In this document: one piece after another, positions 1-5,584 of the stretch
How the letters are laid out: every line of letters begins with the position of its first letter
Numbering within the stretch: the stretch's first letter is position 1
From: Maribacter sp.
GTDB taxonomy: Bacteria > Bacteroidota > Bacteroidia > Flavobacteriales > Flavobacteriaceae
Reading direction: 5' to 3'
Assembly: GCA_030730545.1 (NCBI GenBank)
Contig: JANQUX010000219.1
Location: 435-6,250 of the forward strand
Length of the DNA: 5,816 bases
The notes under the pieces: generated by a model
Database searches by the model: none
What the model was told of the DNA's origin: nothing
Seen by the model: the letters and a program-made list of their open reading frames with translations, nothing else
Position numbers and translations under genes: made by a program

Positions 1-258
1 ACCTTTTTCGTTGATGATGAAATCCATCATTTCTTCTACATTTTCTTTAAAGGCGTCGAAGTCTTCTTTATATAAATAAATTTTATGCTTCTTATAATGG
101 AATGAACCATCGTCATGTGTAAATTTCTTACTTTCTGTAATCGTTAAATAATAGTCCCCTGCCTTAGTACTTCTTACATCGAAAAAGTACGTTCTTCTAC
201 CTGCGCGTAAAACTTTGGAGTGAATTTCTTCCTGATCTGATAAATCTCTTTCGCTCAT
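1..258 (-). CDS. PUR family DNA/RNA-binding protein (DUF3276), C-terminus cut by window edge
   Basis: The minus strand reads 86 codons from an ATG at 258 with no stop before the window edge, so the C-terminus is missing. The protein starts MSERDLSDQEEIHSKVLRAG and continues with a GRRTYFFDVR strand, a DYYLTITESKK strand, a KKHKIYLYKEDF strand, then a helix containing FKENVEEMMDF. This beta-beta-beta-alpha order, with many Lys/Arg and aromatic residues, matches the DUF3276/PUR family. That family is a compact Pur-alpha-like repeat that binds single-stranded nucleic acid; BpuR of Borrelia is the characterised relative. The role in Bacteroidota is not established, and post-transcriptional or DNA-binding regulation is inferred from the fold. 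The gene lies 65 bases downstream of the ABC gene on the same strand and has its own plausible promoter in that gap. The start is supported by the family-like short acidic N-terminus. There is no Shine-Dalgarno sequence. Confidence 0.9.
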   Translation of the reverse strand, partial: MSERDLSDQEEIHSKVLRAGRRTYFFDVRSTKAGDYYLTITESKKFTHDDGSFHYKKHKIYLYKEDFDAFKENVEEMMDFIINEKG

Positions 259-285
259 TTCTAATGTTTAGTGTCGTTATGCTAT

Positions 286-316
286 CAAAAATGAAAAAAA
301 AATCGTTATCCGACAA
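286..316 (-). promoter_or_regulatory. Candidate promoter for the DUF3276/PUR gene
   Basis: On the minus strand there is CATTTTTG (286-293), seven of eight matches to the Bacteroidota -7 box TAnnTTTG. A TTG (314-316) lies 20 bases upstream, which fits the -33 element and spacing of that promoter class. It would give a 5' leader of about 20 bases before the ATG at 258. It lies in the gap after the ABC stop codon, so the PUR gene need not rely on read-through. No terminator hairpin separates the two genes. Confidence 0.5.
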
Positions 317-323
317 CAATTTT

Positions 324-2075
324 CTAACTTTCTTTCTCTGAGAGCTGTTTGCTATAGAGGTCTTTATAATACCCTTCTCGAGTATTTAATTCGTCGTGCG
401 TACCCTCTTGAATGAGTCTGCCGTCATCTAACACCAATATTTTATCGGCATTTTTAGCCGAAGAAACCCTGTGACTTACAATTAATGTAGTTCTATTCTT
501 AGAAGCTTTTTTAAGGTTGCTTAAAATTTCTTCTTCTGTTTCTGTATCAACTGCAGAAAGACAATCATCGAACAAATAAATTTGCGGCTTTTTAATTAAT
601 GCTCTTGCAATCGACACACGCTGCTTTTGTCCGCCACTTAACGTAATACCTCTTTCACCTAATACCGTATCGTATTTTTTGGAGAAGCCCATTATGTTTT
701 CGTGAACAACGGCATCTTTGGCGATGTCAATAATTTCTTGGTCTGTAGCGTCTTCTTTTCCGAATTTAATATTGTTCTTTATACTATCAGAAAATAGAAA
801 TGCATCTTGCGGTACTGCCCCAATAGATTCTCTTAAACTGGTTAGGTCAATATTTTTAATAGGCTCGTCATCTATTAAAATTTCACCCGATGTGGTATCG
901 TATAATCTGGCAACTAAATCTAGAATAGTAGATTTGCCCGATCCTGTTTTGCCAATAATAGCTGTGGTTTCCCCTTCGTTTATAGTAAACGATAAATGTT
1001 TTAAGGCATTGATATTGGTATCTTGATAAGTAAAATCAACATCTTTAAACTCAATTTTACCTTTTACCGTATGCTCGTGAGTGGGTGTGTTTTTAATTTC
1101 TGACTCCTGATTTAAAAATTCGTTGATACGTTCTTGACTGGCAGCAGCTCTTTGTACGATAGATGTAAGCCATCCTACAATTGCAACGGGCCAGGTTAAC
1201 ATGTTTACGTACAATATAAACTCCGCAATCAATCCAACTTCTATTTCACCCGCCAAGTATTGTTTTCCTCCTATATATATGACCAAAATATTACTGATAC
1301 CTATTAAGAGTATCATTAGAGGGAAAAACCAGGCATTTACTTTTGCCAGACTAACACTCTTTTCTTTGCCTTCAATGGCAAGTTTTTCTAAGTCATTATT
1401 AGTTTGTGGCTCTAACGCATATGCCTTAATAACCGAAACACCTGAAAATATTTCTTGTGTAAAAGTTGATAGTGTAGATAAATACTGCTGTACAATGGTA
1501 CTTCGCTTGTGTATTACTTTACTTATTTGATAAATTAAAACAGATAAAAAAGGTAATGGTAATAAGGTGTACGCTGCCAAAGTAGGTGCTTTAATAAACA
1601 TTAGCGGTATTAGGCAGGCAAATAGAGTTAGTGTCTGTATGCCGTACATAATAGCCGGACCCGCATACATACGTACTTCATTAACATCTTCACTTATTCT
1701 ATTCATTAAATCGCCGGTTCTATTTTTCTTATAGAAGTTGAGACTTAGTTTTTGATAGTGATCGAATATTTCGTTTTTAAGGTCATATTCTATATATCTT
1801 GAAATATTGATAATTAATTGACGCATTAAAAAAGTGAAGAATCCAGATAATAATGCGGCACCTACTATTATTAGAATATACTCCATCAACAAATCTTGCG
1901 CGGTAGATTTTTCTATTTCAGCTTTTATATACTGCTCAACTACCGTTATAGAATTATTCACGTAAGACGGCATGATCAATTGAAATAGCCTGGCTATTAC
2001 AGTAATAATAATTCCGAAAAAAAGCTTAAGCCAGTATTTTTTGAAGTATTTATTTAGATGCTTAAGTTCTTTCAT
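324..2075 (-). CDS. ABC exporter half-transporter (permease fused to ATPase)
   Basis: The 583-residue length is standard for a type IV (exporter) ABC half-transporter. The N-terminal membrane domain spans about residues 15-310, with six hydrophobic segments near 17-36, 64-87, 139-160, 163-183, 249-268 and 280-303. A cytoplasmic ATPase follows from about 340. Visible ATPase motifs are Walker A GKTGSGKST (375-383), Q-loop Gln423 in VPQDAF, signature LSGGQ (479-483), Walker B IYLFDD (499-504), D-loop SAVD (507-510) and H-loop His535. The family pumps lipids, drugs or peptides out across the inner membrane as a dimer. The substrate cannot be assigned, and MsbA-, MdlB- or multidrug-like roles are all possible. 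The residue after the Walker B Asp is Asp504, not the usual Glu; MdlA-like and heterodimeric exporters show this. No partner half-transporter is visible here. Transcription is divergent from nusB. The start at 2075 is followed by the amphipathic helix typical before TM1. Confidence 0.96.
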   Translation of the reverse strand: MKELKHLNKYFKKYWLKLFFGIIITVIARLFQLIMPSYVNNSITVVEQYIKAEIEKSTAQDLLMEYILIIVGAALLSGFFTFLMRQLIINISRYIEYDLKNEIFDHYQKLSLNFYKKNRTGDLMNRISEDVNEVRMYAGPAIMYGIQTLTLFACLIPLMFIKAPTLAAYTLLPLPFLSVLIYQISKVIHKRSTIVQQYLSTLSTFTQEIFSGVSVIKAYALEPQTNNDLEKLAIEGKEKSVSLAKVNAWFFPLMILLIGISNILVIYIGGKQYLAGEIEVGLIAEFILYVNMLTWPVAIVGWLTSIVQRAAASQERINEFLNQESEIKNTPTHEHTVKGKIEFKDVDFTYQDTNINALKHLSFTINEGETTAIIGKTGSGKSTILDLVARLYDTTSGEILIDDEPIKNIDLTSLRESIGAVPQDAFLFSDSIKNNIKFGKEDATDQEIIDIAKDAVVHENIMGFSKKYDTVLGERGITLSGGQKQRVSIARALIKKPQIYLFDDCLSAVDTETEEEILSNLKKASKNRTTLIVSHRVSSAKNADKILVLDDGRLIQEGTHDELNTREGYYKDLYSKQLSEKES

Positions 2076-2112
2076 AAGTAGTAGAAAAGGTAATAATGTA
2101 AATTTTTATGGG

Positions 2113-2120
2113 CAAAGATA
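2113..2120 (-). promoter_or_regulatory. Candidate -7 box for the ABC transporter gene
   Basis: The minus strand reads TATCTTTG, a full match to the Bacteroidota sigma-ABfr -7 consensus TAnnTTTG. It lies 37 bases before the ABC ATG, implying a leader of roughly 30 bases. A clear TTG -33 element is not seen at the expected distance; only a T-rich stretch lies there. Confidence 0.55.
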
Positions 2121-2175
2121 GTTTTTTGACCTAAAACGATATGTTATAAATAAGCTAAGATAAATACGATTGCTA

Positions 2176-2206
2176 TTGTGACCCTTTAAATAGATACTTA
2201 CCTTTG
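2176..2206 (+). promoter_or_regulatory. Candidate promoter for the nusB-DUF1573-yajC cluster
   Basis: TACCTTTG (2199-2206) is a full match to the -7 consensus TAnnTTTG. A TTG at 2176-2178 lies 20 bases upstream, the expected -33 element and spacing for the Bacteroidota primary sigma factor. The predicted transcript starts near 2211-2214, leaving a nusB leader of about 80 bases. It is the best promoter match in the window and faces away from the ABC promoter. Confidence 0.7.
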
Positions 2207-2218
2207 CGGCTTTATTTA

Positions 2219-2231
2219 CTCGATAATCGAG
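2219..2231 (+). repeat. Perfect palindrome in the nusB leader
   Basis: CTCGAT and ATCGAG are perfectly complementary six-base arms around a single central A. The element begins about 13 bases after the -7 box, so it lies at or just after the predicted transcription start. It could be an operator for a dimeric regulator, or a short 5' hairpin in the RNA (five pairs with a TAA loop). Function is inferred only from position and symmetry. Confidence 0.45.
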
Positions 2232-2294
2232 ATTTAAATGCTCCGAGGGCTTGTTCTCAAGGTAATTACTAATATATTAAATAAGTTCTTTCAA

Positions 2295-3242
2295 ATGCTT
2301 ACAAGAAGGCACATTAGGGTTAAGGTAATGCAGAGCATCTACGCACTCATTCAATCTAAAGATGATTCGTTACAAAAACAAGAGAAGTTTTTAAAAGTAA
2401 GCATAGAGAATACCTATACGCTATACTTGTTGTGGCTAAGTCTTTTCGTAGATATACAAAAAAGGGCAGCAGACCAGATATCTTTATCTGCTAACAAATA
2501 TATTAACGACAAAAAGACAGCATTCCCAAATCCTAAAAAGTTTATTCAAAATAGATTGCTGTTGCAAATTGTGGAGAACAAGACCTTAGAGGAAGAAATT
2601 ACACATAGAAAATTAGATAACTGGTACTTGAACGAAGAGTATGTAAAACTTATCTATAAAGAGATTATTGAGAGCGAGGCATATCAAGAATACATGTCTT
2701 TACCAGAAAGCGACTATGCGGCAGATAAAGAATTAGTGCTGAACTTGTTCAAGAACATTATAGCGCCTAACGATAAAATTTACGATTACTTTGAAGATGA
2801 TAAGTTAACTTGGGTAGATGATATACCTATTGTTAATACTTTTATATTAAAGCATTTAAAGAAAGCAAAACAGGTACACCCAGAATCTTACTTTTTGCCA
2901 AGTTTGTTGAAAGATGATGATGATATGACTTTTGCCATGCAATTGCTATCTAGAACATTATTAAAGAACGATGCATTAGAAAAAGAGATTGAAGGTAAAA
3001 CACCTAATTGGGATAAAGATCGTATCGCAGGTATTGATAGTATTTTATTAAAAATGGCTATTTGCGAGTTATTACATTTTTCTTCTATACCAGAAAGGGT
3101 AACCATAAATGAGTATTTAGAAATTGCTAAAGAATACTCTACACCAAAAAGTAGCATATTTATAAACGGAATTCTCGATAAGCTTACTAAAGAATACAAG
3201 TCAGAAGGAAAGCTTAACAAGATGGGAAGAGGTCTATTATAA
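2295..3242 (+). CDS. nusB: Transcription antitermination factor NusB (long Bacteroidota form)
   Basis: NusB pairs with NusE (ribosomal protein S10) on boxA RNA to promote rRNA antitermination and 30S maturation in the cytoplasm. The conserved C-terminal half is clear at about residues 217-301. It includes DRIAGIDSILLKMAICELL (242-260), a VTINEYLEIAKEYS helix (269-282) and FINGILDKL (289-297), matching the family's INEAIELAKRF and FVNGVLDKL. The start at 2295 gives MLTRRHIRVKVMQSIYAL, which corresponds to the NusB first helix (RRRARExALQALY). An in-frame ATG at 2238 would add 19 unconserved residues and is less likely. The protein has 315 residues against about 140 in E. coli NusB, with roughly 190 extra residues between first helix and C-terminal half. 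This long form is familiar in Bacteroidota. It is the first gene of the cluster, 43 bases before the DUF1573 gene. There is no Shine-Dalgarno sequence. Confidence 0.95.
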   Translation: MLTRRHIRVKVMQSIYALIQSKDDSLQKQEKFLKVSIENTYTLYLLWLSLFVDIQKRAADQISLSANKYINDKKTAFPNPKKFIQNRLLLQIVENKTLEEEITHRKLDNWYLNEEYVKLIYKEIIESEAYQEYMSLPESDYAADKELVLNLFKNIIAPNDKIYDYFEDDKLTWVDDIPIVNTFILKHLKKAKQVHPESYFLPSLLKDDDDMTFAMQLLSRTLLKNDALEKEIEGKTPNWDKDRIAGIDSILLKMAICELLHFSSIPERVTINEYLEIAKEYSTPKSSIFINGILDKLTKEYKSEGKLNKMGRGLL

Positions 3243-3285
3243 AAATATTTTATAATTTTACAAATAATTGATAAATCTAAATAGT

Positions 3286-3756
3286 ATGAAAAAAATAGTT
3301 CTAATTGTTGGTCTTGTATCAATGGTAGCTTTTACTTCTTGTAAAGACAACGCATCAAGTAAAATTAAAACTGATAATGTAGCAGAGGCTGCGGTAAGAG
3401 ATGAGGCTGCTAAAGCAGTGCCTGTAATGTCTTTCGAGAAAGCAGAGCATGATTTTGGTACAATTGAGCAAGGTACTCCACAAGAGACCGTATTTGTATT
3501 TACCAATACTGGTAATGCCCCATTAATTATTACCGATGCTAAAAGTAGCTGTGGTTGTACAGTTCCTAATCCTCCAAAGGATCCAATTGCACCAGGTGAA
3601 AAAGGTGAGTTGAAAGTTAATTTCAATGGTGCAGGTCAAAATCAAGTAACTAAAACGATTACAGTTACAGCAAATACTGAAAAAGGTTCTGAGCTTTTAA
3701 GAATCAAAGCTTTCGTTAACCCAAAAGGAGCAGCTCCATTAGGACCTGTTAAATAA
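3286..3756 (+). CDS. DUF1573 domain-containing lipoprotein
   Basis: The 156-residue protein starts MKKIVLIVGL with a hydrophobic stretch to residue 16, then FTSC with Cys19 as the likely lipidated cysteine. It is a predicted signal-peptidase II lipoprotein. CKDN after the cleavage point has a Lys-Asp pair, loosely like the charged surface-export signals known in some Flavobacteriaceae. A low-complexity Ala/Glu/Lys linker (about 23-46) leads to a DUF1573 immunoglobulin-like beta domain (about 48-145). Its landmarks are HDFGTIEQG (55-63), FTNTGNAPL (72-80), SSCGCTVP (87-94) with Cys89 and Cys91, and IAPGEKGELKV (101-111). The family's function is unknown; beta-sandwich folds of this type often mediate binding. 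It sits between nusB and yajC, 24 bases before yajC, so co-transcription is likely. An in-frame TTG at 3268 would add six residues before the signal peptide and is rejected as start. Confidence 0.93.
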   Translation: MKKIVLIVGLVSMVAFTSCKDNASSKIKTDNVAEAAVRDEAAKAVPVMSFEKAEHDFGTIEQGTPQETVFVFTNTGNAPLIITDAKSSCGCTVPNPPKDPIAPGEKGELKVNFNGAGQNQVTKTITVTANTEKGSELLRIKAFVNPKGAAPLGPVK

Positions 3757-3780
3757 TTATAAATTACAGATATACCAAAC

Positions 3781-4068
3781 ATGGGTGATATAGGGCAGTT
3801 TCTTCCGATGATTTTAATTTTTGTGGTCGCATATTTTTTTATGATCAGACCTCAAATGAAAAGACAGAAGGATGAAAAGAAATTTTCAGCAGAATTAAAA
3901 CGTGGTGATCGTGTTATTACCAAAAGTGGTCTGCACGGTAAAGTAGTAGATTTGAACGACAATGATTTTTCTTGTGTATTGGAAACAATGGCCGGGAAGT
4001 TAAAGTTTGATAGATCTGCCATATCCATGGAAATGAGCGCTAAATTAAACGCTCCAGAGAAAAAGTAA
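3781..4068 (+). CDS. yajC: Preprotein translocase subunit YajC
   Basis: YajC is a small single-pass inner-membrane protein that associates with SecDF and the SecYEG translocon. The 95-residue length is normal. The N-terminus has one transmembrane helix (about 7-23), followed by the family hallmark FMIRPQMKRQK (20-30). A cytoplasmic domain follows with LKRGDRVITKSGLHGKV (39-55), the conserved Gly-Asp-x-Val-x-Thr-x-x-Gly-x-x-Gly pattern. The C-terminus is short and Lys-rich. It is the last gene before the terminator at 4086 and lies 24 bases after the DUF1573 gene, so it is read as the end of the nusB cluster. SecDF genes are not in the window. There is no Shine-Dalgarno sequence; the region before the ATG is A-rich. 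Confidence 0.97.
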   Translation: MGDIGQFLPMILIFVVAYFFMIRPQMKRQKDEKKFSAELKRGDRVITKSGLHGKVVDLNDNDFSCVLETMAGKLKFDRSAISMEMSAKLNAPEKK

Positions 4069-4085
4069 TTCTTTCTGATTCGTAT

Positions 4086-4123
4086 AAAAAAACACCGATG
4101 GAAACATCGGTGTTTTTTTTTTT
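4086..4123 (+). terminator. Strong intrinsic terminator, probably bidirectional
   Basis: Perfect ten-base arms AACACCGATG (4091-4100) and CATCGGTGTT (4105-4114) enclose a GAAA tetraloop of the GNRA class closed by a G-C pair. An unbroken run of 11 T (4113-4123) follows on the plus strand, and seven A (4086-4092) precede it, extending the stem and giving a U-tract on the minus strand. It lies 17 bases after the yajC stop and ends the nusB-DUF1573-yajC transcript. The convergent pepT transcript may also stop here, as no closer hairpin with a T-tract follows pepT. Confidence 0.93.
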
Positions 4124-4130
4124 GCTCAAT

Positions 4131-4164
4131 TGTTATTGATTTGAGTATACTTACATCAATAACA
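4131..4164. repeat. Inverted repeat with nested palindrome between convergent genes
   Basis: The arms TGTTATTGAT (4131-4140) and ATCAATAACA (4155-4164) are perfect ten-base inverted copies separated by 14 bases. The spacer itself holds an eight-base palindrome, AGTATACT (4144-4151). Neither side has the T-tract expected of an intrinsic terminator. The rest of the gap from 4124 to 4288 is AT-rich, and I see no open frame or RNA gene in it. Function is unknown. Confidence 0.5.
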
Positions 4165-4288
4165 TACTTATGCTACACTAGAGTAGAAATTTTATTAGAA
4201 GAGCTACTTTAAGTGTTAGTAGGTTTTCTTATTAATGCTTTTATAATGAAGTACTTATGTATAGAATTTCTCTGGCTTTGCCATCGTA

Positions 4289-5512
4289 TTATTGTTTTGC
4301 TGTCAGCTCACAAATACGTACAATAACTTCAACAGCTTTTTGCATACTTTCTACCGGTACATATTCATATTTACCGTGAAAATTATGTCCGCCAGCAAAT
4401 ATGTTAGGGCATGGTAAGCCCATATAACTTAACTGAGAACCATCGGTGCCACCGCGTATAGGTTTAATAATAGGTTTTATGCCAATATCTTCCATCGCTT
4501 TTTTTGCGGTCTCCACGATATGAAAAACAGGTTCTACCTTTTCTTTCATATTAAAGTACTGATCTTTTAATTCTAGCTCAATACAATTATCATAAACGTT
4601 ATTAAATTTTTGTACGATGTCTTCTACTAATTGTTTACGTTGCTCAAAATGCTTTAAATCGTGATCTCTAATAATTAGTTCTACAGTAGCATTTTCGATT
4701 TCTCCGTCAAAATGATTCACATGAAAAAAGCCTTCTCTGCCAGAAGTTTCTTCGGGTATTTCATGCTTGGGTAATTCGCTAATAATGGTATTGGCGATTA
4801 AAAGTGCATTCACCATTTTTCCTTTTGCATACCCTGGGTGTACACTTTTTCCTTTTATAGTTATTTTGGCACCGGCTGCATTGAAATTTTCATATTCTAA
4901 TTCGCCAATCTGGCTACCATCGATAGTATATGCCCATTCTGCACCAAATTTTTCTACATCAAATTTATGTGCACCACGACCAATTTCTTCATCGGGTGTA
5001 AACCCAATTCTTATATTGCCATGCTTTATTTTAGGATTATTGATCAAATACTCCATAGCTGTTACAATCTCTGCAATACCAGCTTTATCATCGGCACCTA
5101 ACAATGTTGTGCCATCTGTAGTAATTAGAGTCTGACCGATATACTGCAATAAATCATCAAAATAAGATGAGGATAGAATGATGTCTTTTTCCTTATTAAG
5201 AACAATATCTTTACCATCGTAATCTCTTATGATTTGCGGATTTACATTAGTGCCTGAAAAATCAGGAGACGTATCAAAATGAGATATAAAACCTATTGTA
5301 GGTACATCATGTTCAACATTAGATGGTAGTGTTGCCATGATATAAGCATTTTTATCTATGGTCACATCAGATAAGCCTATTGAACGTAATTCATCAACCA
5401 ATTTGTTAGCTAAATTCCACTGCTTCTTGGTACTTGGTGTGGTCTCTGACGATGAGTCGCTTTGCGTATCAATAGTAATGTAGCTTATGAAACGGTCAAT
5501 TATATGTTGCAT
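4289..5512 (-). CDS. pepT: Peptidase T (tripeptide aminopeptidase, M20B)
   Basis: PepT is a cytoplasmic dizinc aminopeptidase that removes the N-terminal residue from tripeptides. The 407 residues compare with 408 in E. coli PepT and align along the whole length. Active-site features in order are His78 and Asp80 in ISHFDTSPD, Asp141 in LLGADDKAG (bridging zinc), Glu175-Glu176 in FTPDEEIG (general base and zinc ligand), Asp198 in TIDGS, and His379 in HNFHG. The IRGGTDGSQLSYMGLPCPN block (352-370) is also typical of PepT. The catalytic domain is interrupted by a dimerisation domain at about 208-320, containing SVHPGYAKGKMVNA. All expected metal ligands are present, so the enzyme should be active. 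The start at 5512 gives MQHIIDRFISYITIDTQS, matching the family N-terminus. It is monocistronic here, convergent with yajC and divergent from the secreted-protein gene. Confidence 0.98.
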   Translation of the reverse strand: MQHIIDRFISYITIDTQSDSSSETTPSTKKQWNLANKLVDELRSIGLSDVTIDKNAYIMATLPSNVEHDVPTIGFISHFDTSPDFSGTNVNPQIIRDYDGKDIVLNKEKDIILSSSYFDDLLQYIGQTLITTDGTTLLGADDKAGIAEIVTAMEYLINNPKIKHGNIRIGFTPDEEIGRGAHKFDVEKFGAEWAYTIDGSQIGELEYENFNAAGAKITIKGKSVHPGYAKGKMVNALLIANTIISELPKHEIPEETSGREGFFHVNHFDGEIENATVELIIRDHDLKHFEQRKQLVEDIVQKFNNVYDNCIELELKDQYFNMKEKVEPVFHIVETAKKAMEDIGIKPIIKPIRGGTDGSQLSYMGLPCPNIFAGGHNFHGKYEYVPVESMQKAVEVIVRICELTAKQ

Positions 5513-5528
5513 TGTAAATGGGTTTTAT

Positions 5529-5536
5529 CAAAAATA
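5529..5536 (-). promoter_or_regulatory. Candidate -7 box for pepT, overlapping a palindrome
   Basis: The minus strand reads TATTTTTG, a full match to TAnnTTTG, 17 bases before the pepT ATG, implying a very short leader of about 10 bases. No TTG is seen at the expected -33 distance. A perfect ten-base palindrome ATAAGCTTAT (5534-5543) overlaps its upstream edge. In AT-rich sequence a match of this quality can arise by chance. Confidence 0.4.
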
Positions 5537-5584
5537 AGCTTATATATTGTAATTTAGTAGACGTAAGATTTTATAAATTTTGAT

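Noticed and set aside
718..1530. Plus-strand open frames of about 100 codons (718-1026 and 1201-1530) inside the ABC gene
   Set aside because: They are antisense to a well-conserved ABC transporter, have no recognisable motifs, and their translations look like reverse-complement shadows.
2238..2294. Upstream in-frame ATG giving nusB 19 extra residues
   Set aside because: The extension (MLRGLVLKV...) is not NusB-like, while ATG 2295 gives the expected N-terminus directly before the conserved first helix.
2888..3626. Minus-strand open frames 2888-3322 and 3258-3626
   Set aside because: They lie opposite nusB and the DUF1573 gene, show no family signature, and overlap each other; they are shadows of real genes.
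4273..4283. Small hairpin TGGC-TTT-GCCA just after the pepT stop, considered as a pepT terminator
   Set aside because: Four base pairs and no T-tract on the minus strand; too weak for an intrinsic terminator.
4767..5135. Plus-strand open frame of 122 codons inside pepT
   Set aside because: It is antisense to conserved PepT active-site blocks and has no independent coding evidence.
5550..5557. TAATTTAG as a -7 box for the secreted-protein gene
   Set aside because: It has a mismatch in the TTTG core and no TTG at the -33 distance; too weak in AT-rich sequence to list.
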